DNA of 64,000 bases from Lentzea waywayandensis. GTDB taxonomy: Bacteria > Actinomycetota > Actinomycetes > Mycobacteriales > Pseudonocardiaceae. The stretch is from positions 17,726 through 81,725 of the forward strand of contig NZ_FOYL01000020.1 in NCBI RefSeq assembly GCF_900115955.1. The letters are read 5' to 3'. Below are positions 1 through 8,134 of this stretch, in pieces (within the stretch, counting starts at the first letter, position 1; every line of letters starts with the position of its first letter). Both the position numbers and the translations under genes were made by a program. Under the pieces are notes generated by a model, which worked only from the letters and a program-made list of their open reading frames with translations, was not told the DNA's origin and did not search any database.

Positions 1-28
1 CGTCGCCAGGGCCTGCCGGGGCTCGCAG

Positions 29-2575
29 TCAGCCAGGCGCGGTGCCGGAGTCCGTCGCCAGGGCCTGCCTCAGTTCGGCGCGTGCTGTGACCCCGAGCTT
101 CGGGAAGATCCGGTGCAGGTGCGTGCTGACCGTCCGGTGCGACAGGTGCAGCCGCTCGCCGATCTCCTTGTTGGTCAGCCCGTCCGCCGCCATCCGCGCG
201 ATGGTCAGCTCGTGCTCGGTCAGCTCTCCGTTGCCGCCGCGCGACTCGCCGGACGCCCGCAGCTCCTCGCGGGCGCGTTCCGCCCAGTCCCTGGTGCCGA
301 ACGCCTCGAACGCCTCCGCGGCCGCCTTGAGGTGCGGCCGGGCCTGAGTCGCCCGGCGCTGCCTGCGCAACCACACGCCGAACGCGAGTTGTACGCGCGC
401 CCGGTCCCACGGCGAGCTGCCGGTGTCGAGCGCCGCCTCGAACAACGCCTCGGCCTGGTCGTCCGCCGCCAGGAGGGCCCGCGCGTACCTCAGACCGGCC
501 GCCAGCGCGGGCGAACTGGTGGCGGTGTCGAGCTCCTCCACGATCTTGCCGGCCTCGTCGGCGTTGCCGCTGCGAGTCGCGGCCTCGACCAGTTCGGGCA
601 GCACGTACCGGCGCAACGCCAGCTGGTAGGCCGGATCGGACGGGTCGTGGACGCGGCGGACGGCGGCGAACGCGTCGGCGTAGCGGCCCTCACCGAGCGC
701 GGCCAGGCTTCTGGCCAGCTGCACGGTGGCGAGGACGGGTCGCGCGCCCGCCGCGAGCCCGATGCGTTCGGCGACGGCCGCCAGTTCGGCCGACCGCTCG
801 TACTCGCCGCGCAGGGCGGCGATCTCGGCTTGGACGGCGACGGCCAGGCCGCGCATGTACGGCTGGCCGGTCTCCTCGGCGAGGCGGGCGGCTTCCTCGG
901 CTGCGGGTTCGGCGGCGGCGATGTCGCCCAGGCGGGTCCGGCTCCAGGCCTCGACGGCGAGGGCTCGGGCGAGAAGTCCGAACTGGCCTTGCGCACGGAA
1001 ATCCCGTTGGGCGGCAAGGGAGAACCGGACGGAGTCGGCGAACGCGCCGACCTGGAGGGCGGCGCTGCCGAGCAGCCGGAGGGTGGCGGGGTCGTCGGCG
1101 ATCGAGCCCAGCCGCTCGCCTGCGGGCTCCAGACCACCCCGGGCCACGCGCAGCCCGGCCACCACCGCGTCTCCCTGCCGCACCGGGCACACGTACGCCG
1201 TCATCGCCAGCATCCGCGGGTCGCACGGGTCGATCGGCAACCTGCGCGCCACCGCGGCGATCCGCTCCCGCACAGCCGCGCCGGGCTCGACCCAGAAGCA
1301 GCGCATCGCGACGCTCCAGAAGATCCGCAGGCCCAGTTCGACGTCACCGTCGGCCACCACGGACTCGGCCAGCCCGACCAGTTCGCCGGGTCCCGCCACA
1401 CCCTCGCTCACGCCGTCGTCGAACGCCGTGGGCAACCACGTCACGAGCGCGCGCTCCCGTGTCGTGAGGTCCAGGCCGCGCACGTCCAGCAGGATTCGCT
1501 CGACGTCGTCGCGCCGTCCGGCCTCCGCCGCCAGCTCGGCCGCCCGCAACAACCGCCGGGCACGTTCACCGGCCTCGCCCAGAGCGGCAGCGCGTTCCAG
1601 AGCATGAACGGCGGCCACCGCGCCGCCACGCCGGAGCGCCCGGTCGGCCGTCTTCTCCAGCAGGCAGGCCACGTTCTCGTCGGCACCGGTCGCGGCGCCG
1701 GCCAGGTGCCACGCCCGCCGGTCGGGCTCGTCGGTCGCCCAGGCGAGCCGGCGATGGACCTCCCGGCGTTCGGAAACGCTTGCGGCGCCGACGATCGCCG
1801 ACCTGATCAACGGATGCCGGAACGCGCCGTCCCGGTCGAGCAGCCTGGCCTCGACGGCAGGGGCGAGATCTGCGGAGGCCACGCCGCCGAGTGCCAAGGC
1901 GAGCAGCGACGACCGCACGTCCGCGGGCAGGGCCGAGGCGCGGGTGGCGAAGCTCTCCTCCAGGGAGTTGCCGCCGAACGGGAGTTCGGTGAGCGCCAAC
2001 GGGTTCCCGGCCGCCTGGGCGAGCACCCACGAGCGGCGTCCGGGATCCAGGCCGGGCGCGACCGCGTCGAGCACCGCGAGGGACTCCGGCGATTCCAGCG
2101 GTGCCAAGGAGAGCGTGGGCACGCCGGCGAACAAGGGCGTCCGGGCGGCGAGAACCAGTGCGGCACCGGTGAGGCGGCGCGCCACGAACCCGAGGACGTC
2201 CTGGCTCGCCTGGTCCAGCCAGTGCGCGTCGTCGACCAGGACGACGGGCCGTGCCGCGCTCAGCAACTCCAGCGCGGCGAGCCCGACGAGGTGCACGGGT
2301 GGCGCGGGGCCGTCGGAGAGTCCCAGTACGACTTCCAGCGCGCCGCGCCGTGCACCGGGCAAAGTGGACAGTGCGAGGAACGGGTGCAGGACCTGGTGCA
2401 GTCCGGCGTAGGGCAGGTCCTGCTCGGCCTCGACGCCCGCGACCAGGTGGCCGTCGAGGCAGGACAGCAGTGCCGACTTGCCGACGCCGAGCTCGCCGAC
2501 GATCAGCAGCGACCCGCCGCCCTCGGCCAGCGCGGCCAGCCGCTGCCGTTCCCGATCCCGCCCGACCAGCGACAC
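29..2575 (-). CDS. LuxR-family ATPase transcriptional regulator (LAL/MalT-like)
   Basis: Predicted large ATP-binding LuxR-type (LAL) regulator of 848 aa, within the normal size of the family. The N-terminus carries a Walker A motif GELGVGKS at residues 27-34 and a Walker B-like VVLVDDAHW at 111-119, as in STAND ATPases. The middle is helical and Ala/Leu-rich, consistent with TPR-like sensor repeats. The last ~65 residues hold a LuxR helix-turn-helix with the typical GLTNKEIGERLHLSHRTVSTH core. The start is GTG with only a weak Shine-Dalgarno. Such proteins usually activate sugar or secondary-metabolite operons after ligand and ATP binding, but its target is not evident from the neighbours. 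A 17-bp sequence at 53-69 inside its 3' end is repeated at 1-17 just past the stop. Confidence 0.9.
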   Translation of the reverse strand: MSLVGRDRERQRLAALAEGGGSLLIVGELGVGKSALLSCLDGHLVAGVEAEQDLPYAGLHQVLHPFLALSTLPGARRGALEVVLGLSDGPAPPVHLVGLAALELLSAARPVVLVDDAHWLDQASQDVLGFVARRLTGAALVLAARTPLFAGVPTLSLAPLESPESLAVLDAVAPGLDPGRRSWVLAQAAGNPLALTELPFGGNSLEESFATRASALPADVRSSLLALALGGVASADLAPAVEARLLDRDGAFRHPLIRSAIVGAASVSERREVHRRLAWATDEPDRRAWHLAGAATGADENVACLLEKTADRALRRGGAVAAVHALERAAALGEAGERARRLLRAAELAAEAGRRDDVERILLDVRGLDLTTRERALVTWLPTAFDDGVSEGVAGPGELVGLAESVVADGDVELGLRIFWSVAMRCFWVEPGAAVRERIAAVARRLPIDPCDPRMLAMTAYVCPVRQGDAVVAGLRVARGGLEPAGERLGSIADDPATLRLLGSAALQVGAFADSVRFSLAAQRDFRAQGQFGLLARALAVEAWSRTRLGDIAAAEPAAEEAARLAEETGQPYMRGLAVAVQAEIAALRGEYERSAELAAVAERIGLAAGARPVLATVQLARSLAALGEGRYADAFAAVRRVHDPSDPAYQLALRRYVLPELVEAATRSGNADEAGKIVEELDTATSSPALAAGLRYARALLAADDQAEALFEAALDTGSSPWDRARVQLAFGVWLRRQRRATQARPHLKAAAEAFEAFGTRDWAERAREELRASGESRGGNGELTEHELTIARMAADGLTNKEIGERLHLSHRTVSTHLHRIFPKLGVTARAELRQALATDSGTAPG

Positions 2576-2620
2576 CGCCCGACACCCCGTTCGTTGATCC
2601 GTCCGGACCAGACCAGAGTG

Positions 2621-3505
2621 TCAGAACGTCCAGACCGCGCGCTTGCCCGGACCCACGACCAGCGTGGACGTGCCCAGCTTCTCGACGTGCCGCGCGACCG
2701 GGCGGTTCAGGTCGAACTCGACGCGCTTGAGCCCGGTCTGTCCCATCGGCGCCTCGTCGAAGCGCATCGTGGTGCCCCCGCGCGAGGCCACGACGGAGCC
2801 CGGTCCGGTCCGCAGCGTGAACCCGCCCGCCCGCAGCAACGGCACGGTCGCGGCCAGGTCCGAGGCCGTGACGGCGACGCGGATGAGCGTGATGTCGCGC
2901 ATCACCTTGTCCTTGTACGCGTCCGGCAGGTACCGCTCACGCGTGACGTCGCCGGGGAACTTCGCGGGACCCACCTTGCTGCGCGGGTCGGCCAGGTACT
3001 CGTCGCGGTACTCCATGGCCCAGGCGCCGAACCTGTCGTACCGCTCGATCAGGAACACCGAGTCGAACCACGGCACGGGCTTGCCGTCGCCGAAGTCGCG
3101 GGTCTGCAGGAAGTCGATCGGCTTCGCGCCCGCGGCGCGCAGCCTGGTCTTGAGCTTCTCGATGTCACCGTCGTGCTCGGTCGAGAGCCCGAGGCCGGCG
3201 GAGCCCAGTTCACCGTCCTGGCCCGGCACGTCACCGATGCCGAAGATCTCCAGGTAGGTCTCGCGGCCGCGCAGGTAACGGCCCGTCCAGACCCTGCCGT
3301 CCGCGCCGGTCGTGGTGCGGACCTCGACGCTCGCGAAGTCCTTGAGGTAACGCGAGTGCTCGACCGCGTCCGCGGTGACGCGGTCAAACGTTCCCCAAGC
3401 GTGGTTGTAGTACAACAACTGCCGCTCTCCTGCCAGTGCCGGACCCGCTCCCGACACGACCAGAACTACGGCCAAGATCATGCTCAACACCCGTCGGATC
3501 CCCAT
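2621..3505 (-). CDS. Secreted DUF5829-like protein
   Basis: Secreted protein of 294 aa whose biochemical role is unknown. The start is the ATG at 3505, because it begins a clean signal peptide (MGIRR, a hydrophobic Leu/Val stretch, then GPALAG), whereas upstream in-frame codons would place charged residues before it. The mature part begins with a QLLYYNHAWGTFD segment and carries the conserved TGRYLRGRETYLEIFG and STEHDGD patches, which I recognise as the DUF5829 family. The pattern of repeated strands resembles a glyoxalase/VOC-like fold; that is inference. It lies 45 bp downstream of the LuxR gene on the same strand and could be read from its own promoter, divergent from the methyltransferase gene. 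Confidence 0.75.
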   Translation of the reverse strand: MGIRRVLSMILAVVLVVSGAGPALAGERQLLYYNHAWGTFDRVTADAVEHSRYLKDFASVEVRTTTGADGRVWTGRYLRGRETYLEIFGIGDVPGQDGELGSAGLGLSTEHDGDIEKLKTRLRAAGAKPIDFLQTRDFGDGKPVPWFDSVFLIERYDRFGAWAMEYRDEYLADPRSKVGPAKFPGDVTRERYLPDAYKDKVMRDITLIRVAVTASDLAATVPLLRAGGFTLRTGPGSVVASRGGTTMRFDEAPMGQTGLKRVEFDLNRPVARHVEKLGTSTLVVGPGKRAVWTF

Positions 3506-3564
3506 AGATTCAATCGTAAGAGGGACACGCTCAAGCCAGACTCGAGTCAGACGAAGGGGACTTT

Positions 3565-4629
3565 GTGTTGGACACCGCCCGGTGGACGGTTCTCGCCCCA
3601 CTGCTGCAGGCCGCCACCGCCGGCCGTGACCTGCTCGACGACACGATCCGCAGGCTCACCCCCGAGGCCGTCGCCGGGGAGGTCCTGCGGGAGATCGGCG
3701 ACCACGACGTCCGGCTCGACCTGCGCTTCGACCGTCGCACCACCAGCCACCTGTGCGCGGACGCCGAGGTCGTGATCACGCTCGACCTCGGCGATGCCGT
3801 GCGCGGCCTCTACGGCACCGACGAACGCCCGTGGCCGAGCCTCGCCGTCACGACCCCGGACCCCGATCTCGACGAGCGCGGGATCGGCGGGTGGTTCCAG
3901 GACCGCAAGGGCCTCGCGGAGTCGGTTCAGGAACTGCTGTCCGCGCTCAGGCCCGCCCACCGGGACCTGGGCGAGCTGGCCGTGGAGCACGGCTCGGACA
4001 AGTGGGGCGACCTGCACTGGTACACGCAGCACTACGAACGTCACTTCGCTCGCCTGCGCACCGAACCCGTGCGGGTGCTGGAGATCGGCATCGGCGGCTA
4101 CGACGACCCGGACCGCGGCGGTGGCTCGTTGCGGATGTGGCAGCGGTACTTCCGGCGCGGCCTCGTCCACGGCCTGGACATCGCGCCCAAGAACGTCACC
4201 GGCCCGCGGATCATGACCGTGCTGGGCGACCAGTCCGACGCGGAGTTCCTCGATCGGCTGGGCCGCGACCTCGGCCCGTTCGACGTGATCATCGACGACG
4301 GCAGCCACCTCAACGAGCACGTGCGGACCTCGTTCCACGCGCTGTTCCCGCACGTCCGGGCGGGCGGGCTCTACGTCGTGGAGGATCTGCAGACCGCGTA
4401 CTGGCCGAGCTGGGGCGGCCATCCCGAGGCGACCGCGGGCACGTCGATGGGGATGCTCAAGTCCTTTGTGGACGGCCTGAACCAGGCCGAGGTGCGCGCC
4501 CCTCGCGGCGAGGGTTCCTATCTGGAGCGCAACATCAGCGGGATCTCGTTCCACCACAACATCGCGTTCGTCGAGAAAGGACTGAACGCCGAGGAGGGCG
4601 GGCCCGCGTTCCTGCGCACCCTGGCCTAG
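3565..4629 (+). CDS. MycE/TylE-like sugar O-methyltransferase
   Basis: Predicted metal-dependent class I SAM methyltransferase of 354 aa. It starts at a GTG preceded by an AAGGGGA ribosome site. Residues ~1-125 form an auxiliary domain. The catalytic part starts near the VLEIGIGGYDDPDRGGGS segment at ~171, a signature of the MycE/TylE family that methylates deoxysugar hydroxyls on macrolides and of related sugar methyltransferases. The IIDDGSH and VVEDL motifs supply the acidic and histidine residues that bind Mg2+ and act in catalysis in MycE (family knowledge). It is slightly shorter than MycE (about 400 aa). No glycosyltransferase or polyketide gene is nearby, so a cell-surface or free sugar glycoside may be the acceptor. 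Confidence 0.82.
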   Translation: MLDTARWTVLAPLLQAATAGRDLLDDTIRRLTPEAVAGEVLREIGDHDVRLDLRFDRRTTSHLCADAEVVITLDLGDAVRGLYGTDERPWPSLAVTTPDPDLDERGIGGWFQDRKGLAESVQELLSALRPAHRDLGELAVEHGSDKWGDLHWYTQHYERHFARLRTEPVRVLEIGIGGYDDPDRGGGSLRMWQRYFRRGLVHGLDIAPKNVTGPRIMTVLGDQSDAEFLDRLGRDLGPFDVIIDDGSHLNEHVRTSFHALFPHVRAGGLYVVEDLQTAYWPSWGGHPEATAGTSMGMLKSFVDGLNQAEVRAPRGEGSYLERNISGISFHHNIAFVEKGLNAEEGGPAFLRTLA

Positions 4630-4655
4630 GCGAGCAGAGCCGCGCCGGCACCCCC

Positions 4656-6302
4656 TCAGTCCGCGAGTCGCCTCAGCGCGGCCCTCGCAACCGACCTCAC
4701 CCGCGGATCGGGGTCGGCGACCAGCAGCCTGACGTACATGGCGCCTGAGGGATCACGCAGGCGGCCGAGCGCCTCCGCGACACGGGCTCGCACCAGCGCG
4801 TCAGTCGCCGTGACCTCGGCGATCAGGCCGGTGCGGTTCCAGTCCGGCTTGTGGCCGATCAACCACATGTACGCCCGCTTGACTCGGGGATCGTGCAGGG
4901 AGCCCGACTGCGGAGGGCCTTCGATGCGGGCCAGACCTCGTCCCGCCGCGTGGCGAGCCGCCTTGTCCGGATGCCGGAAGAACAGGTGCCACAACGTGGG
5001 CAACGCGCGAGGATCACCGATGCGGGCCAGCGCGTCGGCCGCCACGGCGGCGTGCCGGGTGTCGCAGAGACGGATCAGCGTTGTCACCGCACGACCGCCG
5101 GCGTGCTTGGCGAGCACCTTCGCAGCCCGATCCCGCACTCGCACGTCCGGGTCGTCGCACGCCATCATCGCCACTTCGACCACATCAGCGCCCCCGGTCC
5201 GGCTCAGGGCCTGCAACGCCTCTTCACGCACCCACGCGCTGGCGTGTGCGAGCAGTTCCACGAGCGTCGGCCCGGCCTCAGGAGAACCGATCCTGCCCAG
5301 GGCCTGGATCTGCTGGACGGGCAGCTCATCGGTCCGCGCACTCTCACACAACGGCCCCACGGCCTCCACTGCGCGAAGCAGGCCCAGCGCGAGAGGAGCC
5401 TCGTGCTTCCACTCCGGATCGGACAGAGCCTCGATCAGCCTGGGAGTCACGCTCGCTGCGTTGCGGTGCAACCAGGACCTGTCGTTGCGCCAAGGCGGGT
5501 CCAACGGGGTGAACGCGCGTTCCCGCAACGCGGCTTCCGCGGCCGCCCCGCCGATCGCGGTGAGCCTGGCCGCCGCGTCGGCACGAAGCCAGCGCCACTG
5601 AGGCTCCGGCCTGCGCACGATCGACCCCAGCACCTCGACCTCGTCCGGGGTGCCCTCACCTCGCAGGTTCTCGATCGCGAGCTTGGCCGCGTGAGGACCG
5701 CCTTCGGCCGCTTTGTGCAGCAGCCGCTCCCGGTCCAGCAGGCCGGCGCCGCGCGCGGCCAGCACGGCGACGGCGGCCTCCCAGTCGTTCTCCGAGTCCC
5801 ACCACTGTTCGGCGATCTCGGCCACCGCCGGGGTGGTCAGGCCGGTGGGCGTGCTGAGCACGCCGTAGATCATCCGGTGCGTGTCGGGGCCGGCCTCGCG
5901 CCGGTAGTCGGCGAGCAACTTCGGCAGCATGCTCGCGTCCAACGGCTCCACGGGTCCCGGTGAGCTCTTCGGCCAAGCGCGACGCTTGTCCGCGTCCAGC
6001 ACCTCGCGCACCAGTTCCTCGTCGTGCCGCACTCGGGCTGAGGCCGGGGGCGACCAGCCTGGCGCACACCGCAGCGCTTCCACCACCCGCACGACCCGCC
6101 AGGGGACGCCCTCGCGCACGAGGTCGACCCCGGTAGCGGGAACGGCGTACAACCAGGCCGCCTGCTGGGCCGCCCACCCGCCGCCCCGTTCCTCGACGGC
6201 GCGGGCGACCCGTTCCAGATGGTCCAGGAACAGCCCACCGTCGTCCGTGAGCTGCCCCTGGTGTGCCCGCCTCGCGATGCGACGCGCTTTCGCGATCCCC
6301 AT
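4656..6302 (-). CDS. HEAT-repeat protein with degenerate RelA-type HD head
   Basis: Protein of 548 aa built mainly of HEAT/PBS-lyase-like helical repeats: EALQALSRTGGADVVEVAMM, VRDRAAKVLAKHAGG, AADALARIGDPRALP and a final VRARVAEALGRLRDP. These normally serve as a protein-binding scaffold. The start is the ATG at 6302, giving the N-terminus MGIAKARRIARRAHQGQ. Residues ~5-75 align by eye with the (p)ppGpp hydrolase HD fold: the AHQGQ and FLDHLERVA histidines are kept, but the expected LLHDV is WLYAVP, so the metal-binding HD pair is lost. It is therefore probably not catalytic. Its partner is unknown. It ends 26 bp from the convergent methyltransferase stop. Confidence 0.72.
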   Translation of the reverse strand: MGIAKARRIARRAHQGQLTDDGGLFLDHLERVARAVEERGGGWAAQQAAWLYAVPATGVDLVREGVPWRVVRVVEALRCAPGWSPPASARVRHDEELVREVLDADKRRAWPKSSPGPVEPLDASMLPKLLADYRREAGPDTHRMIYGVLSTPTGLTTPAVAEIAEQWWDSENDWEAAVAVLAARGAGLLDRERLLHKAAEGGPHAAKLAIENLRGEGTPDEVEVLGSIVRRPEPQWRWLRADAAARLTAIGGAAAEAALRERAFTPLDPPWRNDRSWLHRNAASVTPRLIEALSDPEWKHEAPLALGLLRAVEAVGPLCESARTDELPVQQIQALGRIGSPEAGPTLVELLAHASAWVREEALQALSRTGGADVVEVAMMACDDPDVRVRDRAAKVLAKHAGGRAVTTLIRLCDTRHAAVAADALARIGDPRALPTLWHLFFRHPDKAARHAAGRGLARIEGPPQSGSLHDPRVKRAYMWLIGHKPDWNRTGLIAEVTATDALVRARVAEALGRLRDPSGAMYVRLLVADPDPRVRSVARAALRRLAD

Positions 6303-6325
6303 CGCGCCATTGAAACCCCGAAGAT

Positions 6326-8017
6326 CTACGGAATCCAGTGGTTTCCGGAGACCGTGATCATCACCTGGAGCTGGATGCTCGCGCCGAAGTACGTGTCCGT
6401 GGCGATCGGCGTGTTCACCATCTTGTTCCACAACGCGTCCAGCCAGGCCTGGCTGCCCGGATCCGTCGTCGCCGCCACCGCGAACGGCGCCACGAAGGCC
6501 GCGTCACCGCCGCTGTTGATCTGCGTGCCGTTGAGCTGGTAGCCGACCGCGATCTTGCTCGGGTCGCCGCCGGTCTTGCCCTTGATCCACGAGTTCATCT
6601 TGCGCGCGGCGGCCAGTGACTTGCCGTCGCCGGTGAGGGCGGCGTCCGCGCCGATGCGCCACGGGTCGCGGCACGCGTTGTACCAGTACTTGCCGTCGGT
6701 CGCGGCCTCCTCGAGCACCTTGCCGACGGCGGGCCTCACCGTGGAGTTGGTGTCCTGCACGAAGTCCGGCAGCAGGCCGGTGCTCGCCGCGTACTTGGAC
6801 TGCAGCGACGCGATCAGGTCCTGGTGCTTGGCGCGGATCGTGTCCCAGGCCCCGTCACCGGTCGCGTTGCGGAACGCCCTGAAGTGGTCGGCCATCCAGT
6901 CCGACGACCTGGAGCCGTAGTACGTCAGGCTGTCGTCCGGGCCTGACCAGTCGCCCATCAGCAGCAGGCCGGTGCTGGGGTTGATCAGGCTCTTCTTGAT
7001 CGCGTTGACGTTCTTCACCGCGATCTGCTTGTAATTGTAGGTGCCCGCGCTGCCCCACTGCTTGTCGGCCAGCAGCAGGCCGTAGGCCGTGTCCATGTCG
7101 CCGTCGGTGGCGCTGTCGCTGCCGTTGACGCTCCTGCAGGCGGTGTCCTGCTCGGCGGCCAGCAGGTCGGGGTTGTTGACCGACGGGTGGGCCAGCTTGT
7201 ACTTCAGCAGGCCGTCGAAGATCTTCTTCGCGTCCGGGTCGGCGCCCGCCATCTGCGCGGTGATCACCATGCCGTAGCCCTGCGCCTCGGCCACGTACGG
7301 GAACTTCGCGTCCGGCGAGATGACCTGGTACCAGCCGTTGCCGCAGTTCTGCTTGACGAACGCGGCCTTCCAGCGCTGGTAGTAGTCGACGATCTTGGCG
7401 TCCAAAGTGGACGCGCTGCCCGACGGCCGCAGGATCCCCGCCGCGTACGGGGTCTGCCTGCTGCCGAACGGATAGCCGAGACCGCTCGGGGGCGGAGACG
7501 TCGTGGTCGTCGGCGGAGTGGTCGTCGTCGGTGGGGTGCCACCGCCCACGCCGAACACCTCGAACTCCCACAACGAGTAGCCGTACGCGGTGCCGCGTGC
7601 CGTGCCGTAGACCCGCACGTACCGACCGGAGCCGGACAGCGTCAGGTCGTCGGTGCCGCCGTCACCGGCGCTGGTCGAGTACACGTCGGTCCACGCCGAG
7701 CCGTCGGAGGACGTCTGCACGCGGTACGACCTGGCGTACGCGGCCTCCCAGCTCAGCTTCACCCGGCTGATCGTGTGCGCCGAACCCAGGTCGACCCGCA
7801 GCCACTCCGGGTCGTGCCCCTCCACCGAGGCCCAGCGGGTCGACGTGCTGCCGTCGACCGCCTTGGCCGCCTCGAATCCCGACCCCTCGATGGAGGAGGC
7901 CGTCACCGCCTTGCCGCGGGAGACCAGTGGGTCCGCCGCCGATGCCATCGTCGTTCCCGCGACGAGGAGGCCGAGCACGAGCCCGGCCGCCCCCAACGCC
8001 ATCGTTCTGCCGCCCAC
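6326..8017 (-). CDS. Secreted GH8 glycoside hydrolase with N-terminal F5/8-type CBM (copy A)
   Basis: Secreted enzyme of 563 aa. A signal peptide ending TMASAADP is followed by an F5/8 type C/CBM32-like sugar-binding module (~25-150), a Thr/Pro linker (PPTTTTPPTTTTSPPP) and a family 8 glycoside hydrolase domain (~185-563). GH8 hallmarks are AEAQGYGM, which holds the presumed catalytic Glu, and TDGDMDTAYGLLLADKQW, matching the family's Asp-containing signature. Known GH8 activities are endoglucanase, lichenase, chitosanase and xylanase, and the exact substrate cannot be read off. I chose the GTG at 8017 because a GGAGG lies 5 nt before it, as in the paralogue; a TTG at 8032 is also open. It is a tandem duplicate of the gene at 8135-9820. 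Confidence 0.9.
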   Translation of the reverse strand: MGGRTMALGAAGLVLGLLVAGTTMASAADPLVSRGKAVTASSIEGSGFEAAKAVDGSTSTRWASVEGHDPEWLRVDLGSAHTISRVKLSWEAAYARSYRVQTSSDGSAWTDVYSTSAGDGGTDDLTLSGSGRYVRVYGTARGTAYGYSLWEFEVFGVGGGTPPTTTTPPTTTTSPPPSGLGYPFGSRQTPYAAGILRPSGSASTLDAKIVDYYQRWKAAFVKQNCGNGWYQVISPDAKFPYVAEAQGYGMVITAQMAGADPDAKKIFDGLLKYKLAHPSVNNPDLLAAEQDTACRSVNGSDSATDGDMDTAYGLLLADKQWGSAGTYNYKQIAVKNVNAIKKSLINPSTGLLLMGDWSGPDDSLTYYGSRSSDWMADHFRAFRNATGDGAWDTIRAKHQDLIASLQSKYAASTGLLPDFVQDTNSTVRPAVGKVLEEAATDGKYWYNACRDPWRIGADAALTGDGKSLAAARKMNSWIKGKTGGDPSKIAVGYQLNGTQINSGGDAAFVAPFAVAATTDPGSQAWLDALWNKMVNTPIATDTYFGASIQLQVMITVSGNHWIP

Positions 8018-8029
8018 GACCGCCTCCAG

Positions 8030-8096
8030 CAATTAGTTAACAAAGCTGTCAATGCGAGTGGTTGGCGACGGTATGCAGGTCAGACCCCCTGAACAA
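8030..8096 (-). promoter_or_regulatory. Promoter and palindromic box upstream of GH8 copy A
   Basis: Read on the minus strand, TTGTTC (8091-8096) and TACCGT (8068-8073) are 17 nt apart, a good sigma-70-type promoter. Downstream of the predicted start lies TTTGTTAACTAATTG (8030-8044), centred on the GTTAAC palindrome and touching the ribosome site. The same box is found in the same place before copy B with one difference. Its position suits a repressor site; TTAACTAA-type sequences recall ROK-family operators, which is only a resemblance. Confidence 0.5.
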
Positions 8097-8134
8097 GAGG
8101 TGCAGACCTTTGTTGCGCGATCGAACAGTGCTGG

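Noticed and set aside
113-2540. Very long open frame on the plus strand opposite the LuxR gene
   Set aside because: It mirrors the codon bias of the LuxR gene, is Gly/Arg/Gln-rich with no recognisable domain, and has no ribosome site. The same holds for long antisense frames opposite metH, the amidohydrolase and both sugar dehydrogenases.
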